10,024 bases of DNA from positions 1 to 10,024 of the forward strand of contig JAHWHC010000015.1 in NCBI GenBank assembly GCA_019323555.1, in the 5' to 3' direction. Source of the stretch: Candidatus Woesearchaeota archaeon (lineage in GTDB: Archaea > Nanobdellota > Nanobdellia > Woesearchaeales > ARS49). The notes beneath the pieces are model-generated. The model was not told the origin of the DNA. It saw nothing but the letters and a program-made list of their open reading frames with translations, and ran no database searches. The translations under genes were made by a program, and so were the position numbers. This document shows, piece after piece, positions 5,632-10,024 of the stretch; position 1 is the first letter of the stretch, and the number at the start of each line of letters is the position of its first letter.

Positions 5632-5985
5632 CTACTGCGCTGCTGTTTTTGGAGGCTCTTGTTTCTGAGGCTTTGCCTCGCCTCTTTCACAGCAGACCTG
5701 GCCAGAGCCTTTCTTGTCACAACCCCTGATTCCAACAGCTTTCCAGTTAAAACCACTATCTAATCCTACGCAATTATTAGGCGCACATTTTCTCTCAACA
5801 AACAAACCGCTTTCACACTCTGTTGTAGAAGCTTCTTTAGCAGCACTCTCCCCAATCTTAAAATACTGGCTAGCACCCTTGCTAATCTGGCCTCTTAACA
5901 AGAAAATCAAGACAACCAAGACAATCAGGCCAAGAACTACAATAATCATTGTCTGAACAGAGAGTTCAACTGCTTTTTTGTTCAT
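5632..5985 (-). CDS. Pilin-like protein with six-cysteine C-terminal domain
   Basis: A 117-residue protein starting MNKKAVELSVQTM, with a long uninterrupted hydrophobic helix at 12-30. K-K-A precedes the helix and a glutamate sits just inside, as in many uncharacterised DPANN pilin-like proteins. After a short linker comes a compact domain with C57, C67, C72, C89, C98 and C99 (CAPNNC, then GSGQVCC), a spacing reminiscent of small disulfide knots. The tail is rich in lysine, proline and glutamine. The TATA box at 6007-6015 is centred 26 bases before the ATG at 5985, which selects that start; in-frame ATGs at 5994 and further upstream would fall too close to, or before, the predicted transcript start. 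It lies between the giant-protein pair and the five-gene operon and is probably transcribed alone or together with what follows. Confidence 0.85.
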   Translation of the reverse strand: MNKKAVELSVQTMIIVVLGLIVLVVLIFLLRGQISKGASQYFKIGESAAKEASTTECESGLFVERKCAPNNCVGLDSGFNWKAVGIRGCDKKGSGQVCCERGEAKPQKQEPPKTAAQ

Positions 5986-6006
5986 AAAATTCATTTTGGC
6001 AGTAGG

Positions 6007-6015
6007 ATATATAAA
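6007..6015 (-). promoter_or_regulatory. TATA box for a probable leaderless transcript, six-cysteine pilin-like gene
   Basis: TTTATATAT on the minus strand, starting two bases after the stop codon of the upstream gene and centred about 26 bases before the ATG at 5985. It shares seven of nine bases and exact spacing with the element at 5618-5626. Confidence 0.75.
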
Positions 6016-6016
6016 T

Positions 6017-6658
6017 TTATTGGAAGACAATTGCGGTTATCCCTTCTGTGATACCATCTTTGACTTGCTGTTGTGTTATATCACCGACAATAATCCCTGA
6101 AAATGAAACTCGGTGATTCAAGCCAAACCTCCTAGGATCATCATCTATTTGAGTCAGGTATATTCCTGAAGATATCTCCTTGAATTCAAAAGGCACCTCA
6201 AAAACATAATCTTCGCCCCAAACAATATTTGTATAAGGAATATTATTTTTCCAATCTTCATCAACAAAAATAAATACTTGATAAGTATTATTAATGAATC
6301 TCTCAACAAGCACTCCTTCGATAATTCCGTCATTCGGCTTCATTTCAGGATTAACACGCATCAAGACAGCGCCGTTTTCTGCATATTCTTTTGAAAAATA
6401 ATTTCCTTTGTAATATCCTTCATACTCAAAAGAGGTTTTTGTTCCATTAATGTAGAAATACAAATTCCGCTCATTATCAAAAGCCTGGCCTTTAGAGACT
6501 TTATCGACATTAATCTCTTTTTCAGCAACACCAACTGTTTCAACCCAATCACTTGGCTCGTCGGTGTAGTATTCTGCTGCAGGCTTGAACATGAAATAAG
6601 CAAAAAGGATTATGATTACTAAAATCACGCCGATGACAAATAAATACTTTTTTTCCAT
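6017..6658 (-). CDS. Membrane-anchored beta-rich protein, unknown family
   Basis: A 213-residue protein starting MEKKYLFVIGVILVIIILFA, with one N-terminal helix at 5-24. The rest lies outside the membrane and has no cysteine. It is rich in strands with many aromatic residues (NLYFYINGTKTSFEYEGYY around 65-83, YQVFIFVDEDW, YVFEVPFEFKE, HRVSFSGIIVGDI). There are two N-glycosylation sequons, NGT at 71-73 and NNT at 123-125. Unlike its neighbours it has K-K-Y and not K-K-G/A, so it is more likely a plain signal anchor. The start at 6658 is fixed by GGAGGAT inside the end of the giant gene, one base after its stop, so the two are translationally coupled. A longer reading frame starting at 6745 would overlap the giant gene by about 86 bases and is rejected. 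I see no enzyme motif; a stabilising partner of the giant protein is plausible. Confidence 0.85.
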   Translation of the reverse strand: MEKKYLFVIGVILVIIILFAYFMFKPAAEYYTDEPSDWVETVGVAEKEINVDKVSKGQAFDNERNLYFYINGTKTSFEYEGYYKGNYFSKEYAENGAVLMRVNPEMKPNDGIIEGVLVERFINNTYQVFIFVDEDWKNNIPYTNIVWGEDYVFEVPFEFKEISSGIYLTQIDDDPRRFGLNHRVSFSGIIVGDITQQQVKDGITEGITAIVFQ

Positions 6659-6659
6659 G

Positions 6660-9600
6660 TTATCCTCCGGAAGTAGACTGCGCAATAGGTACTTGACCCG
6701 ACAATCCTTGAGTGTTGTATGCAGGCCATTTTGCCTGTCTTGCAATTACTTCTTCTGCAATACCCATGCCAACACTTGTTCCTGCAAGCATTAATGGAGT
6801 TGCAATACCTCCAGTAAAGACACTTATTGCTACTGAAGCTGCCACTTGAACAGCAAAAGCGCCATACCTTAAAGTTGTTGTATAAGGATATTCATCAATA
6901 CAATAGTTTGCATCGTCTCCTGGAAGTCGCTGCACTTGAACGGTAATACAATCTGCCTTATATGCAGGATGCGCAAAAACATTTTCATTCAAAGAGACCT
7001 CACCTACAAATGCGATTTTTGCAAGCCCGATAACATCCTCAAAAGTCTCCCTGTTTACACACTCTTTTTGAACACCGCTTAAGTCGTAGAAAGGTTCATA
7101 AGTTTCCCAAACCCTATATGTTTCCTGCACAAGTCCTTTATAACCCCCCATAGAAAGGCCATTGATACGCTGATCATAGAAATCTACAATAAGCAAACGA
7201 TAATGCGCAATAATAGCATCTTTTAAAGTAGTTATTTTGCTAACATCTGGAACAAGAGTTCTTAAGAAAGGATTTTGGATATACAAATACGGGTTTTGCA
7301 AACCTATTGTTTTTATGCTTTGTTTTTTCCTTTCAAGCCATTCTGATTTTTCTTTTTCAGTAAGCTCATCTAAATTAATATCAAATTTTTCAATATATGT
7401 TTTATAAACAAACTCATCATCAGACAATAACTCTAAATCCAAATTAACTCCGCGAACATCCATCTCAAAATTATCTTCATTAAATCTGTAGTGCTGTATA
7501 CCCAGAGGCACCCTGTGACACTCACAAATGTCTTTCTGGATAATCAAATCCGCCTTGCACGGGCTAACAAGATACAATCTTTCATGCCTGAGATTTCCTC
7601 CTTGATCCACAGGAGCAATATAATACGGTTGTGTTTCTTTAATCAATTCCCACGGTGCAGGATCTGAATAAATATAAGGCATATCAACACCCAAAGTATT
7701 AACACCAACTGGCCTGAATTTTTCCTGTGCGCCATCAACAGAGGAACCATATAGCGCCATCATGGCGATAATTGCATACTTATGATTCTTTACCCAACCT
7801 GCAAGCTCTCCAACTGTCGTAGCACCTGTTCTAGCCATCCATTTTGCTTGACTATAAACAGGAAGACCGGTTATAGGAAACTTTGTTAATTCCTTACCAA
7901 CACGCCACAATCTAGGAACTCCAGCCAAATCAAGAACCCAAGAAACTTTTCCAGGGCCGACTGTCCCTTCTTTCAAGCCTTGTGCAGCTGAAAAACCTGC
8001 TTTTCGCATTGCATCTGACATAGCAATTCCTTCTGAATATGTGATTGCTTCCATAAATTCTTCAGTCAACTGCTGTTTTGCTTTAGAATCTTTCAAAGCC
8101 TTGCCGGTAATTTTAGTGAAATCAATAAATCCATCTGGGTCAACAAACTTTTTAGATAATTCTGCTGCTTTCTTGACTGCTCTTCTTCGCTCTAACATAG
8201 ACAAAGAAGAGAATTTTTTAAAAGCCTCCTGCATATTTTTTCTTATCTGATCTTGAGACATTTTTTCCATGCCTTCACTAAACATACCTTTCAAAAAACT
8301 CTTTACAGCAACAGTCTCTGAAAACTCCTTAAGTTCTGCTTTTGTAACCTTTCTGGTAAAACCTTCAACACTTTTTTCAGCCATATCTCTTGCAAGCTGA
8401 TCAGTGTATTCTTCCTGAATCTCTTGATGTATCTTTCTAAAGAGTATTGCATCCTGCTCAAGCTGGGCCTTAGGCGCAGGCAGTGTTTTCTCAAGTATAA
8501 ATTTCTGAGCTTCATCTGTCTCTTCTGCAAGCTCTTTCAGATAACTGTCTGCATCGAATAACTCATCTGGATTTCTTCCTAATTTTCTAGCTGCATCATC
8601 CAGCTTACTGGTATAGAACGCGGGATCCATTGGCTGGCCAGTAAGATCCAGCTGCTTTATTTTCTTTGTCATTTCTTCAACAAGCTCTTTACGATACTTA
8701 TCAGACCATCTTGCGCGCATACTTCTGAAAAAACCAACAACATAATTATCTGCAGTGTCTGCAACTTCTGTGGCAAGCTTCCTGCTAACACCAACACCAA
8801 CATTTTCCAAACCCTCTGTCAAGACCTCTTTTTGTACTGTTCTCTTAAGGCCTTTGCCTGCAATTGATTTTAAAAATCCTGTCAATCCAGTCTTTATGGT
8901 TTGTTTAGTGAGCTGTTCTGCTGTCTCTTCTGCACCTTCCTTCATTACTCTAGATACAATTTTTGAACCTGCCTTGCCAACAAGAGGAACTAAATCAAAA
9001 ACAGCAGTACCTGCAATAAGACCGACAGTCATTATGCTGACACCATCTACATGCCAGTATTTATCTACACCCTGCGGAAATGCTTCGTAATAAGCAATAT
9101 ACTGGGGATCATTATACCCTGCAATCCAAGTCACAGGATTCCAAGAGCCTTCGCTCGTAATTTTTTGAGGTAGAGAGAAACCCTGCACTATGCAGGATTT
9201 TGCTTGATAATTTCTTTTTGTTGCTTCTGACCACTCAAAATAAGCGTCGCTGCAGTCGGTATCATAACCAAACTGGCTAACATAAAGATAGATTTCATTC
9301 GTCGCATCATTATCTGCACAGACGTGAAATTCGTTAACATGATTAATTAAAACAGGAAGTTCAAAAGTTATTACCAAATCTCCATCATTAATTGATTTTT
9401 TAACACGCTCGTCTGCGTTCTTCTTGAGCCAGTCAACAAGCTGTTCTTTTGTAAAAGAAACAAACTCTTCTGGCGGTTTTCTCATAAAAACCTTGCCGCA
9501 ATAAGTGTCTGTATCTGCAAGATTTGACCGAATAGCACAAGACTCAACAAACTTGCCGACATCTTCTAAAGTATACGGCTTGTCTTCACCAAGAGAATAA

Positions 9601-10024
9601 CTTTCCCTGCAATCAACAGTGACGCCGCCAAAGTTTGCAACTTCACCCTCCCAAACACCTGCCAAGCTTGCTGCAACAGCACTTCCCGTGGGGGCAGAAA
9701 CCTGCGGCTCTTCTAACTTTTCTTCTGGTTTTTCTTCTTTCTTTGCTTCCTCTTCTCTTTTTTCAGCATAACCCTGACAAGCAGATAAATCAATCTTATC
9801 AGAAGAAACTGTATTAATAGCACAAGTCAAAGCATTCATTGAATCCGTAATCTGTATCTCTTCTTCTGTGAGCTCTGGTTCATAAGGAACAAACTCCCCT
9901 TCTTTAGGAGGGGTTGGAAATATCTCTTTGCCAAATATCTTCTCTGCAATATAGCCTTTTTGCTGCCAGAGAAGGCCGCCAATAGATGCAATAACAATTA
10001 GACCAAGGATTATTGCAATTATTG
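6660..10024 (-). CDS. Giant membrane protein, N-terminally cut by the window edge
   Basis: At least 1120 residues; the frame is open to the right edge and the true start lies outside, so the ATG at 9839 is internal. Numbered from the first full codon: membrane helix IIAIILGLIVIASIGGLLW at 1-19; a proline/glutamate linker; SMNALTCAINTVSS at 61-74; a lysine/glutamate-rich tract at 87-105; a cysteine-containing domain at about 137-277 ending with FSLPQK...WIAGYNDPQYIAYYEAFPQG; a hydrophobic stretch at 328-350; a long highly charged helical region at about 360-690; a second hydrophobic stretch at 749-758; another cysteine-bearing domain (C822, C833, C835) to about 1040; and a hydrophobic segment at 1053-1090. 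The 'LPQ...GY-DPQ-Y...FP' pattern recalls large uncharacterised DPANN envelope proteins, from memory only. It has no recognised catalytic domain. The hydrophobic stretches could make it multi-pass. It is coupled to the gene at 6017-6658. Confidence 0.85.
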   Translation of the reverse strand, partial: IIAIILGLIVIASIGGLLWQQKGYIAEKIFGKEIFPTPPKEGEFVPYEPELTEEEIQITDSMNALTCAINTVSSDKIDLSACQGYAEKREEEAKKEEKPEEKLEEPQVSAPTGSAVAASLAGVWEGEVANFGGVTVDCRESYSLGEDKPYTLEDVGKFVESCAIRSNLADTDTYCGKVFMRKPPEEFVSFTKEQLVDWLKKNADERVKKSINDGDLVITFELPVLINHVNEFHVCADNDATNEIYLYVSQFGYDTDCSDAYFEWSEATKRNYQAKSCIVQGFSLPQKITSEGSWNPVTWIAGYNDPQYIAYYEAFPQGVDKYWHVDGVSIMTVGLIAGTAVFDLVPLVGKAGSKIVSRVMKEGAEETAEQLTKQTIKTGLTGFLKSIAGKGLKRTVQKEVLTEGLENVGVGVSRKLATEVADTADNYVVGFFRSMRARWSDKYRKELVEEMTKKIKQLDLTGQPMDPAFYTSKLDDAARKLGRNPDELFDADSYLKELAEETDEAQKFILEKTLPAPKAQLEQDAILFRKIHQEIQEEYTDQLARDMAEKSVEGFTRKVTKAELKEFSETVAVKSFLKGMFSEGMEKMSQDQIRKNMQEAFKKFSSLSMLERRRAVKKAAELSKKFVDPDGFIDFTKITGKALKDSKAKQQLTEEFMEAITYSEGIAMSDAMRKAGFSAAQGLKEGTVGPGKVSWVLDLAGVPRLWRVGKELTKFPITGLPVYSQAKWMARTGATTVGELAGWVKNHKYAIIAMMALYGSSVDGAQEKFRPVGVNTLGVDMPYIYSDPAPWELIKETQPYYIAPVDQGGNLRHERLYLVSPCKADLIIQKDICECHRVPLGIQHYRFNEDNFEMDVRGVNLDLELLSDDEFVYKTYIEKFDINLDELTEKEKSEWLERKKQSIKTIGLQNPYLYIQNPFLRTLVPDVSKITTLKDAIIAHYRLLIVDFYDQRINGLSMGGYKGLVQETYRVWETYEPFYDLSGVQKECVNRETFEDVIGLAKIAFVGEVSLNENVFAHPAYKADCITVQVQRLPGDDANYCIDEYPYTTTLRYGAFAVQVAASVAISVFTGGIATPLMLAGTSVGMGIAEEVIARQAKWPAYNTQGLSGQVPIAQSTSGG
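6662..6668 (-). promoter_or_regulatory. Shine-Dalgarno site inside the end of the giant gene
   Basis: GGAGGAT on the minus strand, formed by the last two glycine codons and the stop of the giant gene, three bases before the ATG at 6658. It fixes the downstream start and indicates translational coupling. Confidence 0.8.

Noticed and set aside
5994..6030. Longer starts for the six-cysteine pilin-like protein
   Set aside because: They lie within or upstream of the TATA box, or too close to it, and push the K-K-A motif away from the N-terminus.
6659..6745. Upstream extension of the gene at 6017-6658 by 29 residues
   Set aside because: It would overlap the giant gene by about 86 bases and place a charged segment before the membrane helix, whereas GGAGGAT sits at the right place for the ATG at 6658.
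8755..9090. 111-codon open frame on the plus strand
   Set aside because: It is antisense to the helical part of the giant gene; the serine/threonine/proline-rich product is typical of a shadow frame.

Overview
The window looks like a piece of an AT-rich archaeal chromosome, most likely from a DPANN-type lineage (Woesearchaeota/Pacearchaeota-like). Four things point there: an archaeal replication protein A with an N-terminal helical region, two OB folds and a CxxC/CxxH zinc motif; A/T-rich TATA boxes placed about 26 bp from start codons; GGTG-type Shine-Dalgarno sequences; and many small proteins that begin with a K-K-G or K-K-A motif followed by one membrane helix. The lineage is an inference from gene style, since no rRNA is present. 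Every gene I accept is on the minus strand, so the window reads from right to left.

Right part (10024 to 6017): a very large membrane-anchored protein of at least 1120 residues enters from outside the window. It is followed after 1 base by a small membrane-anchored beta-rich protein that has its own GGAGGAT ribosome site inside the end of the large gene. Middle part (5985 to 2191): a 117-residue pilin-like protein with a six-cysteine tail has its own apparently leaderless promoter. A second apparently leaderless promoter follows and drives a compact operon of five overlapping genes. All five encode single-pass proteins with a basic-G/A N-terminal motif; one carries a peptidoglycan-amidase-like fold that has lost two catalytic or metal-binding positions.

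Left part (2123 to 1): the RPA gene, with a good TATA box, overlaps by four bases a DUF457/YdjM-like membrane protein. Then come two tandem paralogues of a small beta-strand-then-helix protein that could be a nucleic-acid-binding factor; the second runs off the left edge.

Taken together, positions 2191-10024 look like a cell-envelope locus: one giant anchored protein plus seven small anchored proteins, six of them resembling type IV pilin precursors at the N-terminus. Several have even numbers of extracytoplasmic cysteines, which suggests disulfide-bonded surface domains. No assembly ATPase, platform protein or prepilin peptidase is in view, so a pilus-like assembly is a hypothesis. The left part is a separate single-stranded-DNA or genome-maintenance neighbourhood. 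No RNA genes, mobile elements or CRISPR arrays were seen, and no gap between genes exceeds 160 bases.
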